Assembly (NCBI GenBank): GCA_963210315.1
Contig: OY723305.1
Location: 1,178,001 to 1,242,000 of the forward strand
Reading direction: 5' to 3'
DNA length: 64,000 nucleotides
Origin: Rhynchopus euleeides
Lineage: Eukaryota; Euglenozoa; Diplonemea; Diplonemida; Diplonemidae
A model generated the notes under the pieces. It was given only the letters and a program-made list of their open reading frames with translations. It was not told the origin of the DNA and made no database searches. Shown piece by piece: positions 18,494 to 27,850 of the stretch (position 1 is the stretch's first letter; the number at the start of each line of letters is the position of its first letter). A program made the position numbers and the translations under genes.

Positions 18494-20614
18494 TCATGCC
18501 CCTGGGAACGACTGGTTCGTCTCTTCGAGCCAGCGGTTGACGTTGAGCCTCTGGTGGGTCTGCTCGGGGCGATACCCAGGCTTTGCGGTGTAGCGGCTGC
18601 GGTTGACCCAAGGCGTGTGGATGCCCTGCTGAGGGAGGTAGCGGACGCGGTTCACATCAGTGAGGTCCCGCACATCAGAGGCAGCTTCGGGCGCGTGGGG
18701 GTTACTGAAGTTCCACTTGAAACTCCGGCCCGCGTTGCTGTAAGGGACAAACCATTCATTGACGTGGTTGGGGTCGATATGGTCCGACTCGCGCAGCGTA
18801 TGCGTGACACGATCCGCCACAGGGTTCGGCAGATGCGGCGTCAGGTTGTTCCGCAGATCGCTCTGCCTCCGCATCTTCCACGTAATCAGCTCCTCCTTCG
18901 TCCGCACCTGCACCCCGATGTGCTGGTAGTCATCCTCGATGAACTGCTTGTTCACCTCAGACAGGCCAACGTTGTACCTCCCGCACCAGATGTTAACCCT
19001 CTCGCACAGCAGCTTCTGCTTCTGCCTGTCCCCGGCTTCGCCGATCGCGCGGTACTCCTTCAGGAGGAGCGTGACATGGTGGTTGCCCCATCTGAACTTC
19101 CGGATGATGTTCTTGACAAAATACTCATGCCCCCGCAGAGACCCGGTTGCCACAAGCGCCTCCAACGCTGCGGTGTGGGTCTGCAAGTCCATCTCCTGCC
19201 GTGTCTGCGCCAGCTCACGGATGTAACCCACGAGTGCGTCCTGAGCCTCGGCATCGCCCGGCGCGTTAGCAAAAGCCTTGTAAACCGATTGATACATCGC
19301 AGGCGTCGGGCGAACTGCGTACTTCTCGCACAGCTCGTGCATCAGGCTGTGCACCTCAGCGGGCGCCGCGCTGATGGAGGGCCCGGCAGCCAGGCTCAGC
19401 AGCGAGAGGACAAAATCTTCGAAGTTGAGCGCCCCGCGGGGGAACGTCTGCGCCTCGGGGTTTTCGGAGGAGTAGAATGTGTCCAGCGCGCGGTCCACAT
19501 CGGCGGCGCAATCCCGCAGCCCCTCCAGGGAGGTGATGGTGCGGGAGCTCCGCACCGACTTCTCATACGCGTAGAGGAGAAACTGCACGTTGGAGTAAAA
19601 CCGCGGGTCGCCGTGCTCCGTATCGCGCGAGCTCTTCGGGAGCTCTTTCCCCAGCTGGTGGTCTTCCATCAGCCACTCGTGGTTCGGAACCCAGTCAGGC
19701 CCACGCGTGTTCCGCCGGAGCGTGAAGAGGTAGATGTTGGGGATGCGGAACCTCGTCGGCTTCTTCTGCAGGTGCTCCACGCCCTGCTCCCCGGTGTTCA
19801 GCTCCCGCGCCCCGGGGATGTTCGGGTCCTTCAGAGGCTCGGCAACAGGAGTGGGTGTCTCCAGGAGCTTCTGCTGGAGAACGGAGAAGAGGTTGTCACG
19901 CAGGGCGGGCTCACCACACGCCTCCAGCGCTGCTGCAGCCGAAGCGAAGACCTCCCGGGTCCGGTTGAACCTGTGGTTGTCCGCAATGTCGACGTTGGGG
20001 TCGTAGGACCACCGCTTCTGCCACCAGGGGAGGTTGTAGAGGTCGTCACGCGTGAGGCTGTGCCTCTCGCGCACCACAGGCTTCGGGTCTGCTTCGCCTG
20101 CTTCCAGGAAGGCAAACTCGGTGCAGTACTTGTTCCAGGCCTTGAGGGCTTCCTCGCGGAACTTAAAAGCAGCGCAGGTTTCAAACCAGCAGCAGAGGGT
20201 CTTGTCATCAGGGATGAGGCCCTGCCTCTCCATCAGACGCCAGCAGTCCAGCGCTGTGTCGGGCTCGTCCCAGAGGACAGCCCCGTTGAGGACCGCGCGG
20301 TAGTGGTCGGGGAGGGGCGTCAGCTCCTCTTCGTACATCTCCTGGAGGCAGTCGAGTGCCCACAAGGGGCGGCCTGCCTGTACTTCTGCGCGGATCTTCT
20401 CCAGCTTCCGGTTCCGGTTCTGCGTGACGTCGTGGGGGGACTTCATCACCACGGTGTGTGCCTGCTGGATGTGCTCATAGTTCTCCATCTGCGATGCAGT
20501 CCACTTGCTATGCACATCAGCCCCGGCACTGGGAACCGGCTTCAGCGGGAACACAACCGGCTTCATCTTCAGCGGCTTCGGCAGCCGGTACGTCCATGTT
20601 GACTTTGACATCAC
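18494..20614 (-). CDS. PPR-like helical-repeat protein, 706 aa
   Basis: This is a single uninterrupted frame from MMSKSTWTYRLP to a TGA at 18496-18494. Two helix-rich segments look like pentatricopeptide repeats: near residues 95-185 (HYRAVLNGA...ALDCWRLMERQGLIPDD...) and near 445-530 (MYQSVYKAF...ALVGYIRELAQTRQEMDLQTHTAALEALV). Segments such as YNLPWWQKRWSYDPN and RRQSDLRNNLTPHLP look like conserved sequence, but I do not recognise the family. PPR proteins usually act on organelle RNA or in mitochondrial complexes; that is the best guess. The N-terminus is basic and free of acidic residues for about 30 residues, which would allow organelle import. The gene lies upstream of the helicase gene on the same strand, about 700 bp apart, with no sign of a shared transcript. 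Confidence 0.75.
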   Translation of the reverse strand: MMSKSTWTYRLPKPLKMKPVVFPLKPVPSAGADVHSKWTASQMENYEHIQQAHTVVMKSPHDVTQNRNRKLEKIRAEVQAGRPLWALDCLQEMYEEELTPLPDHYRAVLNGAVLWDEPDTALDCWRLMERQGLIPDDKTLCCWFETCAAFKFREEALKAWNKYCTEFAFLEAGEADPKPVVRERHSLTRDDLYNLPWWQKRWSYDPNVDIADNHRFNRTREVFASAAAALEACGEPALRDNLFSVLQQKLLETPTPVAEPLKDPNIPGARELNTGEQGVEHLQKKPTRFRIPNIYLFTLRRNTRGPDWVPNHEWLMEDHQLGKELPKSSRDTEHGDPRFYSNVQFLLYAYEKSVRSSRTITSLEGLRDCAADVDRALDTFYSSENPEAQTFPRGALNFEDFVLSLLSLAAGPSISAAPAEVHSLMHELCEKYAVRPTPAMYQSVYKAFANAPGDAEAQDALVGYIRELAQTRQEMDLQTHTAALEALVATGSLRGHEYFVKNIIRKFRWGNHHVTLLLKEYRAIGEAGDRQKQKLLCERVNIWCGRYNVGLSEVNKQFIEDDYQHIGVQVRTKEELITWKMRRQSDLRNNLTPHLPNPVADRVTHTLRESDHIDPNHVNEWFVPYSNAGRSFKWNFSNPHAPEAASDVRDLTDVNRVRYLPQQGIHTPWVNRSRYTAKPGYRPEQTHQRLNVNRWLEETNQSFPGA

Positions 20615-21315
20615 ACCCCCTTCAGGCTAGCCCCAGGCTTCGGAGAGAGTCTGAGCTCCCTCCCCCTGAGGTGCACCTGTGAGGGGGGGCCTATGGAGGG
20701 GAAGGGTGGGGTTGAAAAGCAGTTGGGAGGTGGGAGGTGGGTATCTAATAGGTGCTTGGGTGGGCAGGCGAGGAGGGGGGAGGGGGGGGCTGTGTCATTC
20801 GCTGTGTAGGAATATCGACATTCAATGTGCAGGGCTGCTTCCGGCACAACACAGGCACGCATAGCCCAGGAGCTAGGGGGATTTCATCAGCTAGGGAACC
20901 CACTTGTTGGCCCCACTCAACAGCAGCTCGCTGAAAGTGCATATACCTCACCTGATGACCAGGTGTGTGTTGTGCGCATGCTGACGTAACCAGGCGTTGA
21001 GCGGGCCCACAGGGCATCGTGACACGGATCCTGCCTGCCTTTGCGTAAGACCCACCGGATGGCGGCTGTGGCTCGTGTGGGTGAGGAATATACAATAACC
21101 CACCCCCCTCCCCACGCCCCCACCCACCCTGACCCCTTCTCGATCTATTTGTTTTGGGGCATCGGCCACCCTTGCACCTATAGCTGCGGGGGTGGGGAGG
21201 GGGAGCAGCCAAGCAAAAGTGCCGTACACCTCACACCTTCCGCACACACCCACACGTGGATCTAATTTTGCAGCAGTGTGGACCACACCGGAGGAGCGCT
21301 GCCCCCCCCCCCCCC
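20615..21315. other. Spacer with no supported gene
   Basis: This stretch would contain the promoter and 5' UTR of the PPR-like gene. It is rich in G and C tracts, with a C-run at 21302-21315 that precedes the first TA-flanked transposon. Short open frames on both strands lack any recognisable motif. Confidence 0.4.
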
Positions 21316-21317
21316 TA

Positions 21318-22500
21318 GGCATACTTGTACCCCCATATGGGGAAGGCCAAAAATATGGGGAAAATATGGGGGGAATATGGGGGGTTTTTCAAGTCCTGTT
21401 CCCCCATATTTCCCCCATATGGGGGATATATGGGGGAAAACCCAGGGGTTCCTCAGGTGGAAGCAGTCAGCAAACAGTTCTCTTCGTTCTGCTTTTCACA
21501 GGGTGTGAAGTCAGCCACTGACAGGGGACGTCTAGCGCCTTGCAGTGCCATCTCACCTCGTCGCTTTCTGCAGAGAGGAAACGCCCGGCTGAAGTGCTCG
21601 AGTCAGACCACAAAAGGTGCTGTGAGAGTGCCGACCGCCACTTTCTTCAAGTCTGAGTAGCGGTCATCAGAGCATGCTGACCAGTAGTCCTGTCTTTGCT
21701 GGCAGAACAGTTGCGTCCTGCAGCCAGTCCTTGTACTGGCCTTCACAGGTCTCATTCCACCCGGCAGATGCAGCTTGAACATGTCAAGCTGCCTGGTGAC
21801 GAGCGTCGACTCCGACTTTTCGGCGCTCGGAGCGGTCAAAAGCGGCGGAAGCGCCTGACACCCCAGAATGCACTGCTTGTGAATTCCCTTGTCTAATTAA
21901 GGATCCCAGGGGGCAGTTCGCAATCGCAAACACACCAGAGGAGGAGGACAGCGAGTGTGAGAGTGACGTGCCGGACAGGACTTCAAAACACAGGAGTGTG
22001 TGTTGTGAGGAGCTGTTAACCCTGAACGCGCTATGTGTGTCTGTGCGTATGTGCCCACCACCGCTGCCGCTGTCACTGCGGTGCCCCGCCAAACCGGGAA
22101 GCGTTCGCTCTCCGCTGCCGCTGTATCGGCGCAGGAGAGGAACAGGAGGTCGGTGCGACCCACCTGGGGGATCTTCCAGGGGGGGCCAGACCTGGCCACA
22201 CCTGAACGAGCGCGCACCTCCCCAGGATCGGACTCCTGGAGGATCCCCAACAAGGCATGAGGCCGGTTTCGACGCGCACTTCGTGTGTGTCTGTGCCTGA
22301 GTGGTTTGATGTTCTCCCGTTGCAGCACGAATACCCCCATATCCCCCCATATGGGCCCCATATTTCCCCCATATTCCCCCATATTTTACCGGGTTTTCCC
22401 CATATTTTCAGCCTTTTTCCCCATATGGGGGCGGGGTTTTGAGACCCCCCATATTTCCCCCAAATTTAGGGGGTTCCCCATATGGGGGGACAAGTATGCC
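21318..22500. mobile_element. TA-flanked DNA element 1 (1183 bp, TIR GGCATACTTGT)
   Basis: The left end GGCATACTTGTACCCCC and the right end ...GGGGGGACAAGTATGCC are inverted repeats of about 25 bp with one difference at the start of the C-run. TA stands on each side (21316-21317 and 22501-22502). Both ends carry clusters of CCCCATATGGGG and related ATATGGGG blocks, which would be candidate transposase-binding sites. No transposase was recognised in the middle; the open frames there are unconvincing. This is probably a non-autonomous element mobilised by a Tc1/mariner-like enzyme. Confidence 0.75.
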
Positions 22501-22782
22501 TAGGGGGGGTCATAAGCCCGTACAAAACCAAAATTTTCGACATACCATCAGAGCCGCCCTAATACCTGATCTGACCCGAAAATCCGACCCATACCCCCCC
22601 GGAAACTGTCTGGGGCCCACTTGTGACACCTGATACGCACTTTTGTGATGATTTTTTGGGGTCCTAAAAAATGTACCTCAGTTTCGTACCTTGCCTTTGT
22701 ACCTGAACCACTCCCGACCGCATTATTTCGTTCTTTGCAAGGGAAGGGTGTCACTACGCTCACTCAGCACGCCGAGCAACAC

Positions 22783-23496
22783 ATGCCGCGTGCCCAGGGC
22801 CTCGCAGAGGTGTCAGATGCTGCTGCAGAGGAGTACCTTGCTCGAAAGACGCTCGCCAAACGGGAGATGTGCGGGGTCTCGGCAGAGAGCGTTGTGGCAG
22901 ACCTGCGTAAAAAGAAAACGGCACACGACATCGGTGAGGCGACATTATTTCGGGCGCTCCGTCGGGCTGGGTACATAGGAGAGCGAGTGGGACGTGGTGA
23001 CGACAGATATATGCAGTGGTGCATCAACTGCCCGCACGTGCGGGAAAAGCGGCGTTCCTTGCTAGCCAAGAAAGATGTCACCTGCACTCCTACTCCTCCC
23101 ACTCCTCCTGCTCCTACCCCCACACCAACTGATGTGGGCAGTGAGAGTGATGGCAGCTCCAGAGCAGCAGATGATCTAGGAAGCAATGAGCGGGTCAGCC
23201 GGGCAGACTACCTCAGTCTGTACCGGAAGTACGAAGCGTTGCGGGCCCGCCACCACCGCCTCCAGGAGAGGACCCGAGGGTTGAGAGTAGGGTTGTACAA
23301 CGCCAGGGGAGGGTATTCCCCTGGCGTTGAGACATCCCTGGCGACCTTGCGGTCGCACTGTGTGGGGGCTGAGTCGGCAGGCAGATGCCGATCCAATGAC
23401 CTTGTTGAGTCCCCACATGGTACACTCTCATACGTGTTGTCGAGACTGCGTGGTGTGCATATCCTGCGGGGCGCAAATTACACAGCACAATCATAA
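22783..23496 (+). CDS. Element 2 helix-turn-helix protein
   Basis: The frame is open from 22645, but the first ATGs lie in the inverted repeat, so I start at MPRAQGLAEV (237 aa). Residues about 20-70 (GVSAESVVADLRKK, then IGEATLFRALRRAGYIGERV) resemble the second helix-turn-helix of Tc1-type transposases. A Pro/Thr linker and a short helical stretch (YRKYEALRARHHRLQERT) follow. No DDE/DDD motifs are present. It may be a truncated transposase or a DNA-binding protein that recognises element ends. A possible donor (GTATTC at about 23314) and acceptor (TTCACAG before 23548) could join it to the next frame; this is unproven. Confidence 0.45.
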   Translation: MPRAQGLAEVSDAAAEEYLARKTLAKREMCGVSAESVVADLRKKKTAHDIGEATLFRALRRAGYIGERVGRGDDRYMQWCINCPHVREKRRSLLAKKDVTCTPTPPTPPAPTPTPTDVGSESDGSSRAADDLGSNERVSRADYLSLYRKYEALRARHHRLQERTRGLRVGLYNARGGYSPGVETSLATLRSHCVGAESAGRCRSNDLVESPHGTLSYVLSRLRGVHILRGANYTAQS

Positions 23497-23531
23497 CCAC
23501 TTCGGCTCTCAGGGCGTACAATATCCCAATC

Positions 23532-23801
23532 GTGCCTTCACAGGCTAAGATCGACGAAGCAAAAGCATCTACAACGCTGCCTACTAATGCCGATGCAGCC
23601 TCCCAGGCGTACGAAGTACTCACAATGACCCATATGCGATCGAAGTACTACACCCAGAAGGTGGCTGAACTCATTCTGCTGACGCAACAACACAACATTC
23701 CCACTAATCAGGTCAAGAAAGACCTTGCCGAGGCACTGGGGAAGGCAACATGCGTGCCACCTGAGCCAGAACCACCGCAGAAAAGGCAAAGAACGAAATA
23801 A
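23532..23801 (+). CDS. Element 2 small downstream frame with basic C-terminus
   Basis: The predicted product is 89 aa, helical (YYTQKVAELILLTQQHN...VKKDLAEALGKA) and ends in PPQKRQRTK, which looks like a nuclear localisation signal. The final codons run into the right inverted arm. An acceptor-like CTTCACAG lies just inside its start, so it may be the last exon of the upstream frame instead of a separate gene. No family was recognised. Confidence 0.35.
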   Translation: MPSQAKIDEAKASTTLPTNADAASQAYEVLTMTHMRSKYYTQKVAELILLTQQHNIPTNQVKKDLAEALGKATCVPPEPEPPQKRQRTK

Positions 23802-24143
23802 TGCGGTCGGGAGTGGTTCAGGTACAAAGGCAAGGTACGAAACTGAGGTACATTTTTTAGGACCCCAAAAAATCATCACAAAAGTGCGTATCAGGTGTCA
23901 CAAGTGGGCCCCAGACAGTTTCCGGGGGGGTATGGGTCGGATTTTCGGGTCAGATCAGGTATTAGGGCGGTTCTGATGGTATGTTGAAAATTTTGGTTTT
24001 CGTACGTTTTTAGGGGGGCTTATGACCCCCCCTACCCCCCCCCCCCCACCCCTCCTCTTGCTGTCCACCACCGCCGCTGTGCGAGACACACACACGCCCC
24101 CCCCCCCCCCCTCCCCCCCACCCACCAAGCAACACCCCCAGGC

Positions 24144-25730
24144 TCACTCCAGGCGTGTTGTGGCGTACCCAAGGTTCTCCAACACCGCCCCCAACGCCTC
24201 GTTGAATGAAGGCGGGCCACAGACGAGCGCGCGCACCCCCTCTCCCGGCGGGGGCAAAAACGCCTCACATGCCGCGCGGTCAATCCTCCCCCCCACCGCG
24301 TCCTGCGGCAGCGGGGTGTCCTCCGCGCCCTCCTCGGGGATCCCCTCGCTCCAGAAGTGCCTCACGGAAACCTTGCTTCCCGCCGGGCGGGTGAACTCCT
24401 CCAACGACAGGAGCGCATCGGCAGGCGTCTTATTCGCATACATCACCCAGGCTTCTGAGGCATCCTTCTCCACGACAGATTTGATGAGCGGGTAGAACGG
24501 TGCGATGCCCGTCCCGCCTGCCAGCAGGACATACTTCGCAACACCACTCTCCGGCACCCGGAACCTCCCCTGGAAAGGCCCCGACACCGCAACCTGACCC
24601 CCCTGCAGCAGAGAGTGGACATGGCTGGACAGAACCCCCCCGGGGTACTTCTTGATGACGAACTCGAGTCTGCCACCCCCAGACCTCACAGGGGTATAGC
24701 TCCGGGAGTCACCCGCTGGGGTGTGGAGACGGATGTGGCCGCAGAGGGGGATCTCTGCAGGGGGAGGGGCTCCTTCAGCAGGCTCGAGGGTGATCCTGAT
24801 GGAGTCGTGCGAGATGGAGGCGGTGGAGGTGACCTTCATCTCCCGCGTCTCAGGTTCGATGGATGCAATGGAGGAAGAGGCTGACGGCCCGGATGGGTAT
24901 TTTCCGGCGCCGCCACCACCGCCCTTCTGCTTCCCAAACCTCGGCGGGGGTGCGGTGGATGTGGGTGTCAGGAGGGATCCCGGGGAGCTCTTCACATCCC
25001 CGATGTAAAAATCCTTGAGCTGCTCCTTCGCCTTCGCGCTGTGGTATTTCTCAAACGCGCTGCTCGCATCCTTCCCCCCGCTGTTGATCAGGATGTCGCC
25101 GCCGCCGGGGTGGTCCTTCAGAAACCCCGTCACATCATACACCTTTCCGTAGATCACCACCCAAAGCTCCTCCGTGGTGCACCTCTGTTTGACCACATCC
25201 ATTGTCAAAGCCTGCCCCTTCTCCCACGGGATACGCTGACCACCAGGAGGCGCAGGGCGCGACATGGAGAAGCTAGAAGCAGGGGCGGAAGGCAGCTGCG
25301 CGCCCCCCGCAGGGGGTGCGGGGGTTGGCGGGGCAATCCCAGGGTATGGGGGAGGCGCGTCGTAGGCCTTTTTGGGGTCGTATGTGCCGAGGCAGAATGG
25401 GCCCATCATGGCTTCCGCCTGGACCCAGGGGTGGTATTTGTTGTACATCACTGTCGCGTCCTTCCCCGCGCAGGTCATGAGGACGCCTTCCCCCCCAGGG
25501 TGGTATTTCGCAAACAGTGTGACGTCGTACACCTTCCCAGCGATGACCATCCACAGGTCATTCTCCCGGTTGTGCTGCTCGATCTCCTCGCGTGCGAAGG
25601 TGCGGGGGGCGGGCTTCTTTGCAGACCGTGCCAACCCGATCCAGTCGGTCAGGCTGCAGCCGGTTCCGACAGGGACCTTCCGCCGCCCGCTGCGGTTCAC
25701 CGGGATGTCGACGACAAACCCATCGGACAT
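24144..25730 (-). CDS. Tandem cytochrome b5 - cytochrome b5 reductase fusion
   Basis: The protein is 528 aa, starting at MSDGFVVDIP; the frame is open further upstream but there it is Pro/His low complexity. The first cytochrome b5 domain has HPGG at 77-80 and a second heme His near 100. The second domain has HPGG at 207-210 and its other His near 230. After a Gly/Pro linker, residues about 300-528 form an FAD/NAD(P)H reductase: RSYT at 343-346 (FAD), GGTGIAP at 405-411 (nucleotide binding), and CGPPSF near the C-terminus. It should pass electrons from NAD(P)H through FAD to one or both hemes and on to an acceptor such as a desaturase or other oxidase; the acceptor is not shown by the sequence. 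There is no signal peptide or membrane segment, so it is probably soluble. Related fusions with one b5 domain (NCB5OR, nitrate reductase) are common; two b5 domains in tandem are less usual. Confidence 0.9.
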   Translation of the reverse strand: MSDGFVVDIPVNRSGRRKVPVGTGCSLTDWIGLARSAKKPAPRTFAREEIEQHNRENDLWMVIAGKVYDVTLFAKYHPGGEGVLMTCAGKDATVMYNKYHPWVQAEAMMGPFCLGTYDPKKAYDAPPPYPGIAPPTPAPPAGGAQLPSAPASSFSMSRPAPPGGQRIPWEKGQALTMDVVKQRCTTEELWVVIYGKVYDVTGFLKDHPGGGDILINSGGKDASSAFEKYHSAKAKEQLKDFYIGDVKSSPGSLLTPTSTAPPPRFGKQKGGGGGAGKYPSGPSASSSIASIEPETREMKVTSTASISHDSIRITLEPAEGAPPPAEIPLCGHIRLHTPAGDSRSYTPVRSGGGRLEFVIKKYPGGVLSSHVHSLLQGGQVAVSGPFQGRFRVPESGVAKYVLLAGGTGIAPFYPLIKSVVEKDASEAWVMYANKTPADALLSLEEFTRPAGSKVSVRHFWSEGIPEEGAEDTPLPQDAVGGRIDRAACEAFLPPPGEGVRALVCGPPSFNEALGAVLENLGYATTRLE

Positions 25731-26380
25731 GATGGGGGCGAGATGTGGGAGGAAGGGGGTTTGATCGTCGAGAGTGAATGGAAAAGTAAGTGAGGGAGGA
25801 AGGGGGGGGGAGAGGACGACCCTCCTCAGCGAGCCTCCTGGCGTGGTGGGGTGTGTGTGTTGGAGTGGCGGGGGGGTCGTGTGGGCAGTGAGGGATCTCG
25901 CAGCTTGAAGAAGCCGACTGCAGTCGTATTCCTTCCGCTGTGTCTTCCAAACCATTCTCCGACGGCATCCACGCTCTAAGAACGAGCGCGCTCATCTTGG
26001 GCCTCTTGAGGTGACACACAAGCTGCCCCTGTGCAGAAAAATGTGTGCACTTGCAAAGCAATTGCGTCAGGAGGGTGGCGGGGGGAGCGAGGGGGGTGGC
26101 CACCTGCAATAACGCACATCTTTAGTAGCATCAACGCTCCTCATCAGTGTCATGCCGGCAGTACGGCAACAGTTAGGTTCGTTATCCCCGGCAAGGGGGC
26201 GGGGGTTTGCCCCACACAATAAGGGCACACACACATACACACCCTTCGCACCCCTTCCCCATCTTCTTTATCCCACAACGCGCATGACTTTTTCCCCCTT
26301 TGTTCGGGGGGAGAGGGGGAAAGGGGGGGGGGGGGGGTAGGGCCCCGGATGTCCATATAAAAAACTGTAATTTTTTTGAA
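25731..26380. other. Upstream region of the cytochrome b5 fusion gene, no gene seen
   Basis: It should hold the 5' UTR and promoter. A 35-bp stretch at 25755-25789 (containing TTTGATCGTCGAGAG and GAATGGAAAAGTAA) recurs with one mismatch at 29406-29440. The rest is G/C tracts and CA-rich sequence. Confidence 0.4.
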
Positions 26381-26536
26381 ATATCCAGGTCTGGAGGTCA
26401 ACAGCGCAAAACCACCCCCAGACCCACCCCAGATATGAATTTCCGGAGGTTTTTACCCACTTTCGGGCCCACCAACACTCATTTTTGGCCAGTTTTTGGC
26501 TTTTTTTGGCTTTTCTGGGGTGAGTCCTGTGCAGGG

Positions 26537-27780
26537 TGGTTGCAGGGTCATTTTTGGGTAAAAATGTGCATTTAACGCACCTCTGCTGGTCCTAGAGGCC
26601 CTGGATGGTATACAATGTGCCCCAGGGATGCCTAGGGTACGTTTTTCACCCAAAACCCACCCAAAATGGGGTATAGTTGCCCAATTTTTGACATTTTTTC
26701 ATGAAATTGGACCTACAACATCGTTGCAGGGTCCTTTTCCTTGGGTAAAATTACGCATTTTCACGTGCTTCTACTGGTCGTAGAGGCCCTGGATGGTATA
26801 CAATGTACCCCAGGGATGCCTAGGGTACGTTTTTCACCCGAAAAACACACGAAATGGGGTCTAGTTGCCCAATTTTTGACATTTTTTCATGAAATTGGGA
26901 CTTTTACCCCACATGGGCGAATCCCCCATTATTCACAGTTTTTTCAAAAAATTGGACGGAATTTAGGCAATTCGGTGTCGAAAACCTGTTCCAACAGGCC
27001 CGTACACCCCTTTTCGGGCATACCCAGTGGTTTCTGGGTGGTTATAGGGTTGTAGGGTGCCTACAACACGGTTGCAGGGTGTGTGCAGGGTCCTACAACA
27101 TCGTTGCAGGGTCCTTTTTTTGGGTAAAAATGTGCATTTTAACGCACATCTACTGGTCGTAGAGGCCCTGGATGGTACACAATGTGCCCCAGGGATGCCT
27201 AGGGTACGTTTTTCACCCGAAAACCACCCAAAATGGGGTCTAGTTGCCCAATTTTTGACATTTTTTCAGAAAAATTGGGGCTGTTACCCTACACGGGCGA
27301 ATACCCCATTTTTCACAGTTTTTTTCAAAATATCGTTTGCTATGTTGGATTAGCGGATCCGCATCGTACAGAACGTCTACGAAAGACGACGCACGAGAAC
27401 TGATACGCTATCAAAATATCGGACTGAATTTGGGCGATTCGGTGTAGAAAACCTGTTCTGACAGGCCCATACACCCCATTTTAGGGCATACCCAGTGGTT
27501 GTAGGGTGCCTACAACACGGTTGCAGGGTGCTTGCAGGGTGGTTGCAGGGTCCTTTTTTTGGGTAAAAATCCGCATTTTAACGCACCTCTACTGGTCGTA
27601 GAGGCCCGGGATGATATACAATGTACCCCAGGGATGCCTAGGGTACGTTTTTCACCCGAAAACCACCCAAAATGGGGTCTAGTTGCCCCGATTTTGTCAT
27701 TTTTTCATGAAAATCGGGATTTTGCCCAAAATGGGCAAAATCCCCTTTTTTCACCGATTTTTCGAAAATTCTGACCGAAA
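26537..27780 (+). repeat. Four-copy interspersed tandem repeat block
   Basis: A unit of roughly 175-180 bp recurs four times, anchored at CCTAGGGTAC (26631, 26819, 27198, 27637), so the spacing is 188, 379 and 439 bp. Each unit reads from a G-rich GGTTGCAGGGT stretch through GGTCGTAGAGGCC and CCCCAGGGATGCCTAGGG to TTTTTGACATTTTTTCATGAA. The longer spacings contain a second conserved segment (GGCGAATNCCCCAT... and GTTGCAGGGTG repeats). Open frames across the block translate the repeats. Confidence 0.8.
27336..27410. mobile_element. 75-bp insertion with 11-bp flanking duplication
   Basis: TCAAAATATCG occurs on both sides (27325-27335 and 27411-27421), and the related repeat copy near 26946 lacks the insert. 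The inserted sequence has a balanced base composition unlike its surroundings and contains small palindromes (GCGGATCCGC; CGTCT...AGACG). It has no clear inverted ends and does not fold as an obvious tRNA. Origin unknown. Confidence 0.65.
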
Positions 27781-27850
27781 ATGGGCAACTAAGTGTGAAA
27801 AACCGGTTTCATTGGGTCCACAGACATATTTTTGAGGTGGGTACACCCAT

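Larger units (their letters stand above)
22503..24032. mobile_element. TA-flanked DNA element 2 (1530 bp) with about 240-bp inverted repeats
   Basis: Inverted arms are 22503-22738 and 23786-24032. Both begin GGGGGGGTCATAAGC and remain nearly identical down to a sequence containing GCATTATTTCGTTCTTTGC; a short gap lies near the outer ends. TA flanks both sides (22501-22502 and 24033-24034), and the left TA is also the right TA of element 1. Between the arms are two open frames, one with a helix-turn-helix. TA duplication and long arms fit the Tc1/mariner group. No DDE catalytic domain is visible, so the copy is probably non-autonomous. Confidence 0.8.

Noticed and set aside
27336..27410. tRNA gene, suggested by the 75-bp length
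   Set aside because: No acceptor stem pairing, no recognisable A or B box and no anticodon arm could be placed on either strand.
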